This document shows, in pieces, positions 40,439 to 48,504 of a stretch of DNA of 56,560 bases (the first letter of the stretch is position 1; each line of letters starts with the position of its first letter). The stretch lies in assembly GCF_004349105.1 (NCBI RefSeq), contig NZ_SMLB01000039.1, positions 1-56,560 on the forward strand. Direction: 5' to 3'. The notes below the pieces were generated by a model. That model saw only the letters and a program-made list of their open reading frames with translations. It was not told the DNA's origin and made no database searches. This DNA comes from Jiangella aurantiaca. GTDB lineage: Bacteria > Actinomycetota > Actinomycetes > Jiangellales > Jiangellaceae. Position numbers and translations under genes: made by a program.

Positions 40439-41620
40439 ATGGACGTGCTGGAGCTGGCGCGCCTGCAGTTCGCGCTGACGGCGGGCGCCCACTTCCTCTT
40501 CGTCGCGCTGACGCTCGGGCTGGCCACCGTCGTCGCCGTCCTGCAGACCCGGGCCACCGTCGGGCGCAGCGCGATCCATGCCCGGATGACCCGGTTCTGG
40601 GGCCGGCTCTACGTGATCAACTACGCGATGGGGATCGTCACCGGGCTGGTCATGGAGTTCCAGCTGGGCCTGAGCTGGAGCGGGCTGACGCACTTCGCCG
40701 GCAACGTGGTGGGCGCATCGCTGGCGATGGAGACGCTGGTGGCGTTCTTCGTCGAGTCGACGTTCCTCGGCCTGTGGGTCTTCGGCTGGGACAAGCTGAA
40801 CCGGTGGGCGCACCTGGCCGCGATCTGGGTGGTGACGCTGACGGCGTACGCGTCGGCGTACTGGATCCTGGTGGCGAACGGGTTCATGCAGAACCCGGTC
40901 GGCGCGGCGCCCGGCGGCGAGGGGCTGCGGCTCACCGACGCCGCCGCGGTGCTGACGAACCCGAGCACGCTGCAGGCGTTCTGGCACGTGCTGGCCGGCG
41001 CTCTGGTCACGGCCGGGTTCTTCCTCGCCGGGGTGAGCGCCTGGCACCTGCTGCGGCGCACGCCCGAGGCGGAGTTCTTCGGCCGGTCGCTGCGGATCGG
41101 GGTGTTCGTCGCCGCGCCGGCGCTGTTCGCGTCCGCGGTCACCGGTGGCCGCCAGCTGCAGCTGATTCGGGACATCCAGCCGCACAAGTGGGCCGAGTTC
41201 AGTGACGGCTCCAGCGCGGCCAGGGTCGGCGCGCTGCTCATGCTGACGAGCTTCGCGGCGATGTTCTTCTTCTCGCTGCTGAACGTGCTGCTGGCGCTGT
41301 CGCGACGGGTGATCGTGACGGCGCGCCTGTGGCACGTCGCGTTGATCGCGGCGATCCCGCTGCCGTACGTCGCGATGATCTCTGGGTGGGTGTTCCGCGA
41401 GGTGGGCCGCCAGCCGTGGGTCGTCGACGGGCTCCTGACCACGCAGGACGCGGTGTCGGACCTCTCGCCGTCGGCGATCCGGTTCTCGTTCGCGCTGTTC
41501 GGGACCGCGTTCGCGGTGCTCATCGCGGTCAACACGTGGCTGCTGGCCCGGCAGGCGCGGCGCGGCCCCGATCCTGTGACGCGAGGCCCGGAGCCGGTGA
41601 CCCAGGGGGTGCTCGTATGA
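40439..41620 (+). CDS. cydA: Cytochrome bd-type oxidase subunit I, short form without a Q-loop
   Basis: Membrane protein of 393 residues against about 520 in E. coli. Heme-site residues are kept: His18 in TAGAHFLFVALTLG, the Glu pair in AMETLVAFFVESTF, the His in LQAFWHVLAG, and EVGRQPW. The stretch between the sixth and seventh helices is only QPHKWAEFSDGSSAARVG. The periplasmic Q-loop that binds quinol, about 100 residues or more in typical CydA, is essentially absent, and the GDESG block reads VTGGRQL. It therefore resembles bd-family proteins whose electron donor may not be quinol. It is coupled to cydB by ATGA. No cydC or cydD is present. Confidence 0.85.
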   Translation: MDVLELARLQFALTAGAHFLFVALTLGLATVVAVLQTRATVGRSAIHARMTRFWGRLYVINYAMGIVTGLVMEFQLGLSWSGLTHFAGNVVGASLAMETLVAFFVESTFLGLWVFGWDKLNRWAHLAAIWVVTLTAYASAYWILVANGFMQNPVGAAPGGEGLRLTDAAAVLTNPSTLQAFWHVLAGALVTAGFFLAGVSAWHLLRRTPEAEFFGRSLRIGVFVAAPALFASAVTGGRQLQLIRDIQPHKWAEFSDGSSAARVGALLMLTSFAAMFFFSLLNVLLALSRRVIVTARLWHVALIAAIPLPYVAMISGWVFREVGRQPWVVDGLLTTQDAVSDLSPSAIRFSFALFGTAFAVLIAVNTWLLARQARRGPDPVTRGPEPVTQGVLV

Positions 41621-42363
41621 CAGAGACGATGGCCGCGGTGCTGCTCGGGTTCTTCGCCACGGGCTACTTCGTGCTCGGCGGCGCGGACATCGGCGTCGGC
41701 ATGATGCTGCCGTTCCTCGGCCGCGACGGCGGCCGGCGGCGGCTGGTCGTCGCCACGATCGTCCCGTTCTTCCTGGCCAACGAGGTGTGGCTGGTGGCGA
41801 CCGCCGGCCTGCTCATCGGCGCGTTCCCGGCCCTGGAGGCGGAGCTCTTCCCGGGCCTGTTCCCGCTGATCGTCGCGCTGGTGACCGGGTGGATCGTCCG
41901 CGACATGGGGCTGTGGTCGCGGGAGCGCGCGGGCGCCCGGGTGTGGCCCGCGGTCTGTGACACCGTGGTGACGCTGGGCTCATGGACGGTCGCGGGCGCG
42001 TGGGCGTGGATCCTGGCCGGGCTGCTGACCGGCGTGACGGACGGTGTCGCCGGCGGCGCCGTGGTGGCCCTGCTCGGCGCCGTCGTCGTCGCGCTGTTCG
42101 CGCTGCACGGCCTGGCCTTCGCCGGGCTTCGGCTGCCCGGCCGGACGGGAGGGCGCGCGAGGTTCGCGCTGACGGCGGGCGCGCTGGCCGCGGTCGTGCT
42201 CGCCGTCGGCGCCCGGCTCGAGTTCGCCGGCTCGGCCGCCGACGACGCCACGCTGCGGCTGCTCGTCCCGGCGGTGGGCGCCGTGCTGCCGTTGCTGCTG
42301 ATCGGCCAGGTGGTGACGTGGTGGGTCTTCCGGCACCGCGTCGCCGGCCCGTCGTCCCCGTAG
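41617..42363 (+). CDS. cydB: Cytochrome bd-type oxidase subunit II, short form
   Basis: Membrane protein of 248 residues, about 100 fewer than usual CydB. The opening LLGFFATGYFVLGGADIGVG is the family signature, followed by FFLANEVWLVATAGLLIGAF, where the typical sequence has NGNEVWL. Seven or so hydrophobic segments fit the shortened length. The frame ends at a clean stop backed by a perfect terminator hairpin, so this is a natural short form and not a truncation by frameshift. It forms the heterodimer with the short CydA upstream. Confidence 0.82.
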   Translation: MTETMAAVLLGFFATGYFVLGGADIGVGMMLPFLGRDGGRRRLVVATIVPFFLANEVWLVATAGLLIGAFPALEAELFPGLFPLIVALVTGWIVRDMGLWSRERAGARVWPAVCDTVVTLGSWTVAGAWAWILAGLLTGVTDGVAGGAVVALLGAVVVALFALHGLAFAGLRLPGRTGGRARFALTAGALAAVVLAVGARLEFAGSAADDATLRLLVPAVGAVLPLLLIGQVVTWWVFRHRVAGPSSP

Positions 42364-42377
42364 CGCGGGCCGGCGAC
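42340..42377. terminator. Bidirectional terminator between convergent genes
   Basis: GTCGCCGGCCCG (42340-42351) pairs perfectly over 12 bp with 42366-42377. The left arm is inside the end of cydB, and the loop of 14 nt contains its stop codon. Confidence 0.75.
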
Positions 42378-42381
42378 GACG

Positions 42382-42747
42382 TCAGCCGGAGACGAGCTGG
42401 TCGGCGGGGACGGAGAGGCGGACCATCTCGCCGTCGACCCGATGGACATCGTCCGCCGCGGCGTAGAGGTCCCTGGCCATCGCCCGGTCCACCCGCAGGT
42501 AGCCGACCCGGCGGAACCGGGCGATCTCCTGCTCGGGCAGGTCCGGGCCGCTCCAGATCGCCCGGGCCGCGGTGCCGACGAGGTCGTCGCCGCCGGGTGC
42601 CGGCTCCTGGCCGGCCGTAGTGACCGCCTCGGGGTCGCCGAGCTTCACCTCCGCGACGGGGCCCAACTCCTCACCGAGGGCGTCGACCACCGTCATTCCT
42701 TCGCGCACGTCGCCGAGCCGGTCGGCCGCGTCGTTCCCGTTGGTCAT
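42382..42747 (-). CDS. PRC-barrel/DUF2171-like small protein
   Basis: Acidic cytoplasmic protein of 121 residues. VREGMTVVDALGEELGPVAE with the following VKLGDPEAV, and the late RRVGYLRVDRAMARDLYAAA with DDVHRVDGEMVRLSV, look like the small DUF2171 or PRC-barrel-type proteins common in actinomycetes, which are thought to bind RNA or act in stress. The middle is a Gly/Asp-rich linker. ATG at 42747 gives the usual compact N-terminus. No function can be assigned. Confidence 0.7.
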   Translation of the reverse strand: MTNGNDAADRLGDVREGMTVVDALGEELGPVAEVKLGDPEAVTTAGQEPAPGGDDLVGTAARAIWSGPDLPEQEIARFRRVGYLRVDRAMARDLYAAADDVHRVDGEMVRLSVPADQLVSG

Positions 42748-42788
42748 GCCGTGCTCATACCCGTTCCCGGCGGCGCCAAGCGGTGCGG

Positions 42789-43289
42789 TCAGGACGGGCG
42801 GCGCACCTCGGTGTGGAAGCAGCCGAACTCGACCGCGCGGACGTGGACGACCTGGACCGCCGGGTCGGCGAAGAGGTCGTCCAGCGCGGCCGCCGCGACC
42901 TCCTCGGCATGCCCGCGCGCGGGGTCGACGAGCCGGCCGCCGACGATGTGGCCGCGCTTGTCGTAGCCGCGGAACACCCGGCGGGCCGACGCGACGCCGG
43001 CCGGGAACCCGTCGTGGCGCGGCCCGGCGCAGGCCTGAGCGTGCAGGAACACCGGGCCGGTCTCGTCGTAGGCGCCCGGGTCGGCGCCGTGCTCCTCGGC
43101 CCACCGGCGCAGCGGCGCATAGGACACGAGGACGAGCGTGTCGCCGGGGACGCTACGGGTCAGGCAGCAGCGCAGCGGCGCGCCGCCCTCGTCGTCGACG
43201 AACGGCTCTCGGATCTGCCCGGCGTCGTCCCGCTCGCGCAGCCGGGCGGCGACGTCGGCGGGGATCGGGCGGTAGTCGTACGTGTTCAT
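42789..43289 (-). CDS. DUF1203-family protein
   Basis: Protein of 166 residues matching the DUF1203 pattern: an N-terminal NTYDYRPIPADVAARLRERD, then PLRCCLTRSVPGDTLVLVSY, GPVFLHAQAC and YDKRGHIVGG near the middle, and a C-terminal VVHVRAVEFGCFHTEV. The paired Cys (RCC, QAC) and His residues are conserved-looking and might bind metal. There is no signal peptide or membrane segment. The biochemical role of the family is not known. It is transcribed away from the GNAT gene. Confidence 0.82.
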   Translation of the reverse strand: MNTYDYRPIPADVAARLRERDDAGQIREPFVDDEGGAPLRCCLTRSVPGDTLVLVSYAPLRRWAEEHGADPGAYDETGPVFLHAQACAGPRHDGFPAGVASARRVFRGYDKRGHIVGGRLVDPARGHAEEVAAAALDDLFADPAVQVVHVRAVEFGCFHTEVRRPS

Positions 43290-43353
43290 GAGACCAGCCT
43301 CGGCGCCGGAGCGGGGGAACGCTGGCGGGAATCGGACACGGCGTCGGGCTGCC

Positions 43354-43359
43354 TAGGAT
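43354..43359 (+). promoter_or_regulatory. -10 box TAGGAT, leaderless arrangement
   Basis: TAGGAT ends 6 nt before the GTG at 43366, with no separate Shine-Dalgarno sequence. Confidence 0.5.
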
Positions 43360-43365
43360 GGCCCG

Positions 43366-43935
43366 GTGCCCGACCTTCCGCTGCCACTGACCACCGGCCG
43401 CCTGACCCTGCGCCACTACCTCGAGACCGACCTCGACGACATCCACCGCCTCCACTCCCACCCTGACGTCGCCCGGTACATGTACTGGGAGCCCTGGTCG
43501 CGCGGCCGGGCACTGGAGGGTCTGGGCAAGCGGATGCAGCAGACGACGCCCGCGCACGAGGGGGACACGCTCGATCTCGCGGTCGTCCGCACCGCCGACG
43601 GCATGTTCCTCGGCGAGGTGCACCTGCACTACGCCAGCGAGACGCACCAGCGCGCCGAGATCGGGTTCGCGTTCCACCCGGATCACCACGGCCAGGGCTA
43701 CGCCCGTGAGGCCGCAACGGAGCTGCTGCGGCTGGCGTTCGAGACCCTCGGCTTCCGCCGGATCATCGGCCGCTGCGACGCCGCCAACGCCGCCTCCGCC
43801 GGCCTCATGGAATGGCTCGGCATGCGCCGCGAGGCCCACCTCGTCGAGAACGAGCTCGTCAAGGGCGTCTTGGCGAGCGAGTACGACTACGCCATGCTCG
43901 CGTCCGAATGGGCCGCCCGCGCCGCCTCCGAATGA
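43366..43935 (+). CDS. GNAT N-acetyltransferase (RimJ/RimL-like)
   Basis: Acetyltransferase of 189 residues. It opens with LTTGRLTLRHYLETDLDDIH, the standard first strand and helix, has the coenzyme A loop in HPDHHGQGYAREAATELLRL, and ends with the acceptor block NAASAGLMEWLGMRREAHLV. It would acetylate an amino group on a protein N-terminus or small molecule. It stands alone, with a leaderless-type promoter. Its last codons CCGAATGA form the left copy of the direct repeat flanking the downstream element, so the element has inserted exactly at the 3' end of this gene. Confidence 0.88.
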   Translation: MPDLPLPLTTGRLTLRHYLETDLDDIHRLHSHPDVARYMYWEPWSRGRALEGLGKRMQQTTPAHEGDTLDLAVVRTADGMFLGEVHLHYASETHQRAEIGFAFHPDHHGQGYAREAATELLRLAFETLGFRRIIGRCDAANAASAGLMEWLGMRREAHLVENELVKGVLASEYDYAMLASEWAARAASE

Positions 43936-44311
43936 GTCTCTTCTGCTGCTTCCGTGGGTCGGCGGGTCCCGGTTCGACGGGCGGCCGTTCACGGCGTTCG
44001 ACCGTTGGTTCTCACGTGAGGTGGCCGATCGTTGATGATCACCGCTGTCCACAAGCACCAACGCCACACCACAAGCCCACGCACGAACCCCGGCTGACGT
44101 GCCACGTGCCACGCGCTCGGCAGAACACAACCACCGCGAACGTGTGAGCCGCCAATGAAACTGCCGATGATGGCGTCACTGATCATGAGGATCTGGCGGT
44201 CACGGGCGAGGTCGGGTGATCGGCACGGCGACGTCGGCGTCGTCACGGCGTCGGCCGCGCCCGCGGGCCTGGCCGACCCGGCCAGGGCACCGAACACGAC
44301 CCGGGCGTGTT

Positions 44312-44342
44312 GACACCAGCGCCAACAGTTGGCGCTCATGTC
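44312..44342. repeat. Palindrome GACACCAGCGCCAAC / GTTGGCGCTCATGTC
   Basis: Two 15-bp arms with two mismatches around a single base. It lies inside the second mobile-element-like block. Confidence 0.6.
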
Positions 44343-44448
44343 ACCACCCCGCGACCACGACCGGCCCCCGGGCACGGACGCCCGGCCGCCGCAGCGGGCA
44401 GCGCCTGGATGAACTACCCCCATGGCGGCTCACACCGCCGCCACCGAG

Positions 44449-44509
44449 TTGATCATGGAGAAGGGGTCGGGTTTCCCGCGACTGCAGAGCCGACCTTCTC
44501 CATGATCAA
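44449..44509. repeat. Long palindrome, TTGATC-type family (copy 2)
   Basis: TTGATCATGGAGAAGG starts the left arm (44449-44470). The right arm (44490-44509) is its reverse complement except for a two-base insertion. The sequence is nearly the same as the palindrome at 55189-55251. Confidence 0.75.
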
Positions 44510-44713
44510 GCCGTACCCGGTCGTCGTCGCCGTGTGCGCCAGCCCCGTACGACACGCTGACGGCGCAGACGACCCGTCCGACATCGGACCGGTTGTCCGC
44601 CGCCGCCACCACCCGCAACACCCCGAGCGTCCGTCACCCACCGCGGCCGCTCACGGGCGAGATGGACCCACGGATCGAGCAGAAGACCCCCGAATGATCA
44701 AGTCAAGTTGGGT

Positions 44714-44727
44714 TGATCACGTGATCA
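44714..44727. repeat. Perfect palindrome TGATCACGTGATCA
   Basis: A 14-bp perfect palindrome 15 nt beyond the response regulator stop. It might act as a binding site or part of a terminator. Confidence 0.4.
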
Positions 44728-44741
44728 TTTACGGGTCGGCG

Positions 44742-45416
44742 TCAGACCAGCCCGGCGTCGTGCACGAGCAGCGCGATCTGTACCCGGTTGTTGAGGCCCA
44801 GCTTCGTCAGCACCCGCGAGACGTGCGCCTTCACCGTCGCGACGCTCATGAACAGCTCAGCGCTGATCTCGGCGTTCGACTTGCCGTGGGCGATCGCGAC
44901 CGCCACCTCCAGCTCCCGCTCGGACAGCTCGGCCAGCTGCTTCTCCGCCCGCCGGGCCCGGCCGCCGCCGTCGCCGTCGGACACGTGCGCGATGAGCTGC
45001 CGGGTGACCGACGGCGACAGGATCGGCTCGCCGGCCGCCGCGCGCCGGACCGCTGTGACGATGTCGGCCGGCGGCGTGTCCTTCAGCAGGAACCCGGTCG
45101 CGCCGGCCCGCAGCGCGCGCAGCACGTGGTCGTCGGTGTCGAACGTCGTGAGGATGACGATCTCCGGCGGGTCGGTGCGCCGGCGCAGCGCCTCGGTGGC
45201 TGCCAGGCCGTCGACCCGGGGCATCCGGATGTCCATGAGCACGACGTCGGGCCGGGCCGACTCCACCATCGCCGGCACGTCGGCGCCGTCGGCCGCCTCG
45301 CCGACGATATCGAGGTCGGGCACGCCGGCCAGCATCATCGACAGCCCGGCCCGCACGAGGGCGTCGTCGTCGACGATGAGGATCCTGGTGACCGCTGGCT
45401 CGGGCTCGGACGTCAT
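44742..45416 (-). CDS. NarL/LuxR-type response regulator
   Basis: Protein of 224 residues. The receiver domain shows ILIVDDDALVRAGL (acidic pocket), VVLMDIRMPRVDG with the phosphorylated Asp, VILTTFDTDD and FLLKD. A LuxR helix-turn-helix follows (LSERELEVAVAIAHGKSNAE, ISAELFMSVATVKAHVSRVL). ATG at 45416 overlaps the kinase stop as ATGA, which fixes the start over the GTG nine bases upstream. With its kinase it faces an ABC exporter operon, the likely target. Confidence 0.92.
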   Translation of the reverse strand: MTSEPEPAVTRILIVDDDALVRAGLSMMLAGVPDLDIVGEAADGADVPAMVESARPDVVLMDIRMPRVDGLAATEALRRRTDPPEIVILTTFDTDDHVLRALRAGATGFLLKDTPPADIVTAVRRAAAGEPILSPSVTRQLIAHVSDGDGGGRARRAEKQLAELSERELEVAVAIAHGKSNAEISAELFMSVATVKAHVSRVLTKLGLNNRVQIALLVHDAGLV

Positions 45417-46672
45417 GCCGGCCACGGTAGCCAGGCGTGGACCCGGAAGTCGCCGTCAGCGGTGATTCCGTGCTCCAATGAGCCACCGGCCAGCTCGACC
45501 CGCTCGGCCAGCCCGATGAGCCCGGTGCCGGTGCCGGGGATCTCCGAGCGACCCGCCGAACCGACCGGCATGCGGTTGCGCACCTCGACGGCCAGTCCGC
45601 CGCCCGGCCCGCCGGTCAGCGTGACGCAGACGCCGGTGCCGCGGGCGTGCTTGCGCACGTTGGTGAGCGCCTCCTGCACGACGCGGTAGGCGCAGCGGGC
45701 CACGACCGGCGGCGGCTCGGCGCCGGCGCCGGCGAGCTCGTCGACGACGGTGACCCGCATGCCGGCCTGCCGTGACTCGTCGACCAGCGCCGGCAGCTGC
45801 GCCAGCGTGGGCTGTGGCCGGTCGGGGTCGTCGTCGGAGGACGGCGCCCGCAGGACGCCGATGATCTCGCGCAGGTCCTGGAGCGCCTGATGCGCGCTGG
45901 CCCGGATGACGCCGGCGGCGTTCGCCACGTCCTCTCGCGGAGCGTCCGGACGGTACTCCAGGGCGCCGGCGTGCACGCTGAGCAGCGAGATGCGGTGCGC
46001 CAACACGTCGTGCATCTCGCGGGCGATGCGCTCGCGCTCGAGGTGACGCGCCCGCTCGACCCGCAGCGCCGCCTCGGACTCGGCCTGGTAGGCCCGCTCG
46101 CGCAGCGACAGCACCAGCTGGCGGCGCGAGCGCACGAGCATGCCCCACAGCGTGATCGCGGCGATGCCGAAGACGGTGAGCAGTGCCATCCACTGGAACG
46201 ACAGCTCGGGGTCGGGGTAGATGCGATAGAAGACCAGGCCCGACAGGGCGCCCAACGCGGCGACGGCGGCGGCCACCGCCCAGCGGCGGTGCACGGCGAC
46301 GGTGAACATGAGGATGAGGCCCGCGCCCGCGGCCGACGACACCCCGATGGACAGCAGCGTCACGACGACGGCGAGCTGCACCGGCCAGCGCCGGCGCCAC
46401 CACAGCGTCAGGCAGGCCATCGCGCCGGCGACGAGGTCGAGAAGCTGGACCGGTTCCGGCGGATCGGTCTGCATCGCCGTGTCGTAGGACATCAGGCCCA
46501 CGAGGATCGCGACCACGAAGCACAGCGTGTCGATGATCCAGTCCCGCACCGACCGCCGCACCCGCCCGCGCCGGGCCGGGTCCGCGGCATCGGGGTCGAC
46601 CCGCAGCATGCCCGGCAGCAGCGCCGGCAGCTCCGGGCTGCTGGCCACGCCGCCGGGCACAGGGGTCGTCAT
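45413..46672 (-). CDS. Sensor histidine kinase (HisKA_3 type)
   Basis: Kinase of 419 residues. A 45-residue cytoplasmic leader precedes four to five membrane segments (residues ~45-175) with short loops. A coiled stretch (RERAYQAESEAALRVERARH) leads to the phosphoacceptor block RERIAREMHDVLAHRISLLS. The ATPase domain contains AYRVVQEALTNVRKHARGTG and GTGLIGLAERVELAGGSLE. The middle Asp-box is weak: VEVRNRMP stands where DDG is usual, as in several DesK-like kinases. It partners the regulator downstream. The divergent ABC genes begin 132 nt away. Confidence 0.9.
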   Translation of the reverse strand: MTTPVPGGVASSPELPALLPGMLRVDPDAADPARRGRVRRSVRDWIIDTLCFVVAILVGLMSYDTAMQTDPPEPVQLLDLVAGAMACLTLWWRRRWPVQLAVVVTLLSIGVSSAAGAGLILMFTVAVHRRWAVAAAVAALGALSGLVFYRIYPDPELSFQWMALLTVFGIAAITLWGMLVRSRRQLVLSLRERAYQAESEAALRVERARHLERERIAREMHDVLAHRISLLSVHAGALEYRPDAPREDVANAAGVIRASAHQALQDLREIIGVLRAPSSDDDPDRPQPTLAQLPALVDESRQAGMRVTVVDELAGAGAEPPPVVARCAYRVVQEALTNVRKHARGTGVCVTLTGGPGGGLAVEVRNRMPVGSAGRSEIPGTGTGLIGLAERVELAGGSLEHGITADGDFRVHAWLPWPA

Positions 46673-46716
46673 GAGACAGCACGCTACGAGCCGATCGGCG
46701 CGGACGGATAGCGACG

Positions 46717-46740
46717 AAGGTCGATCACGCCCTAGACCTT
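46717..46740. promoter_or_regulatory. Candidate response-regulator operator
   Basis: Inverted repeat AAGGTC-(12 nt)-GACCTT in the divergent region between the two-component genes and the ABC exporter. Confidence 0.4.
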
Positions 46741-46804
46741 GGTCGGACGGCGGCAGCCTTCGGGCCGACGCGCGTGGCCGGGTGGCGCGGCCAGGGTGGA
46801 TGCC

Positions 46805-47713
46805 ATGATCACTGTCGAGCACCTGACGAAGCGGTACGGCGCCTTCACCGCCGTGAGCGACGTGTCGTTCACCTGCGTCCCCGGCACCGTCACCGGCTTC
46901 CTCGGCCCGAACGGCGCCGGGAAGTCCACCACGATGCGGATGATCAGCGGCCTGACCCCGCCGTCGTCCGGCACCGCCACCGTCAACGGCGTCGCCTTCC
47001 GCGACCTCCCCAACCCGGGCCGGCACATCGGTGTCCTGCTGGACGCGTCCGCCCAGCACTCCGGCCGCACTGGCCGCGAGATCCTGTCGCTGTCGGCCCA
47101 GCTGCTCGGTGTCGGCCAGAAGCGGGTCGACGCGATGCTCGAGCTGGTCGGCCTGGCCGGCCCGGCGGAGAAGCGCCGCGTCGGCAACTACTCGCTCGGC
47201 ATGCGGCAGCGGCTCGGCCTCGCGCACGCCCTGCTCGGCGACCCCACTGCGCTGATGCTCGACGAGCCGGCCAACGGCCTCGACCCCGAGGGCATCTTCT
47301 GGATGCGCGGCGTCCTACGCGACTTCGCCGACCGCGGCGGCACCGTCATGCTCTCGTCCCACCTGCTGCGCGAGGTCGAGGCCGTCGCCGACCACCTGGT
47401 GGTCATCGGCAACGGCAAGATCGTCGCCGACGGCGCCAAGGACGACCTGCTGCACGCCGGCGGCCTCTACGTCCGCGGGCTCGAGCCCGCCACCCTGGAG
47501 AAGGCGCTCACCGAGGCCGGCCTCTCCGTCCAGCCGACCCGCGACGGCGGCTTCAGCGTCGCCGCCGACGCCGAGACCGTCGGGCGCGCCGCGCTGGCCT
47601 CCGGCGTCGTCCTGCTGGAGCTGCGGAACGCCGACTCCGGAGGCCTGGAGGAGATGTTCCTCCGTCTCACCTCGAAGCACGACGCCAGTGACTCGAAGAA
47701 GGAAGCCGCCTGA
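46805..47713 (+). CDS. ABC transporter ATP-binding protein
   Basis: ATPase of 302 residues of the exporter (DrrA/BcrA-like) type. Walker A is GPNGAGKST, the signature NYSLGMRQRLGLAHALL, Walker B ALMLDEPANGLDPEG, and the switch His is in LSSHLLREVE. A C-terminal extension of about 80 residues probably contacts the permease. It overlaps the permease gene by one base (TGATG). It powers export of an unknown compound, probably under control of the divergent two-component system. Confidence 0.93.
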   Translation: MITVEHLTKRYGAFTAVSDVSFTCVPGTVTGFLGPNGAGKSTTMRMISGLTPPSSGTATVNGVAFRDLPNPGRHIGVLLDASAQHSGRTGREILSLSAQLLGVGQKRVDAMLELVGLAGPAEKRRVGNYSLGMRQRLGLAHALLGDPTALMLDEPANGLDPEGIFWMRGVLRDFADRGGTVMLSSHLLREVEAVADHLVVIGNGKIVADGAKDDLLHAGGLYVRGLEPATLEKALTEAGLSVQPTRDGGFSVAADAETVGRAALASGVVLLELRNADSGGLEEMFLRLTSKHDASDSKKEAA

Positions 47714-48504
47714 TGTCCACCCTCGCCACCACCCCGGCCGCCGGCACGCACCGGCCCGCTCGCACCAGCCGTCCGTCGCTCGCCCGGCTCACCGCCGTCG
47801 AGCTGCGCAAGGCCACCGACACCCGGGCCGGCTTCTGGGTGCTCGCGATCATCGCACTGGCCGCGCTCGGCATGGTCCTCATCCAGATCTTCACCGGCCG
47901 GGCGGAGGACCGCACGTTCGCCGAGTTCTTCGGCGGCGCCCAGCTGCCGGTGGGCCTCCTGCTCCCGGTCGTCGGCATCCTGGCCGTCACCGGTGAGTGG
48001 TCGCAGCGCACCACGCTGAGCACGTTCGCGCTGGAGCCGCGGCGCGAGCGGGTTGTCGCGGCCAAGCTGTCCGCAGCCGTCCTGATGGCCGTCGGCGTCG
48101 TCGTCGCGAGCCTCGCCTGGGCCGCGCTAGCCAACGTCGTCGCCCCGCTGGTCACCGACGCGGACGCGAGCTGGAGCTTCAGCGCCGAGGGCCTCGGCCG
48201 GGTGGTGCTCTTCCAGGTCGTCAACGTGCTGATCGGCACCGCGTTCGGCCTGGCGCTGCTGAGCACGCCGCTGGCGATCGTCCTGTACTTCCTGCTGCCG
48301 ACCCTGTGGACCATCCTCGGCAGCACGATCTCCGCGCTCGAGACCCCGGCCGAGTGGCTGGACCTCTCGAACACCACGATGCCGCTGATCGACGGCGACA
48401 TGACCGGTGAGGCGTGGGGCCGGCTGGGCACGTCGCTCGCCGTGTGGCTGGTCGTCCCGCTGGCCTTCGGCCTGTGGCGGGTGCTGCGGTCGGAGATCAA
48501 GTGA
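47713..48504 (+). CDS. ABC transporter permease (ABC-2 type)
   Basis: Membrane protein of 263 residues with six hydrophobic segments after a 30-residue cytoplasmic leader. LTAVELRKATDTRAGFWVLA is the usual elbow helix and TGEWSQRTTLSTFALEPRRE the coupling region of ABC-2 permeases. A long outer loop precedes the last segment (WLVVPLAFGLWRVL). It forms the exporter with the ATPase upstream. The next gene begins within its stop codon. Confidence 0.9.
   Translation: MSTLATTPAAGTHRPARTSRPSLARLTAVELRKATDTRAGFWVLAIIALAALGMVLIQIFTGRAEDRTFAEFFGGAQLPVGLLLPVVGILAVTGEWSQRTTLSTFALEPRRERVVAAKLSAAVLMAVGVVVASLAWAALANVVAPLVTDADASWSFSAEGLGRVVLFQVVNVLIGTAFGLALLSTPLAIVLYFLLPTLWTILGSTISALETPAEWLDLSNTTMPLIDGDMTGEAWGRLGTSLAVWLVVPLAFGLWRVLRSEIK

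Larger units (their letters stand above)
43936..44689. mobile_element. Transposase-less element with ISL3-like ends (copy 2), 8-bp target repeat
   Basis: A 754-bp gene-free block whose ends are 25-bp inverted repeats related to copy 1. The left end reads GTCTCTTCTGCTGCTTCCGT, the right (reversed) GGGTCTTCTGCTCGATCCGT, both continuing GGGTC. It is flanked by the direct repeat CCGAATGA at 43928-43935 and 44690-44697, the signature of an insertion. No transposase frame is present. Inside are two palindromes (44312-44342, 44449-44509) and the stretch shared with copy 1. Confidence 0.7.

Noticed and set aside
37676-41335. 1219-codon minus-strand open frame opposite the MMPL and cydA genes
   Set aside because: Composition is Gln/His/Arg/Asp-rich and repetitive, as expected for the antisense of membrane-protein codons. 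The plus-strand products are clear.
44312-44727. CRISPR-like array from the clustered palindromes
   Set aside because: The palindromes differ from each other and there are no regularly spaced direct repeats.
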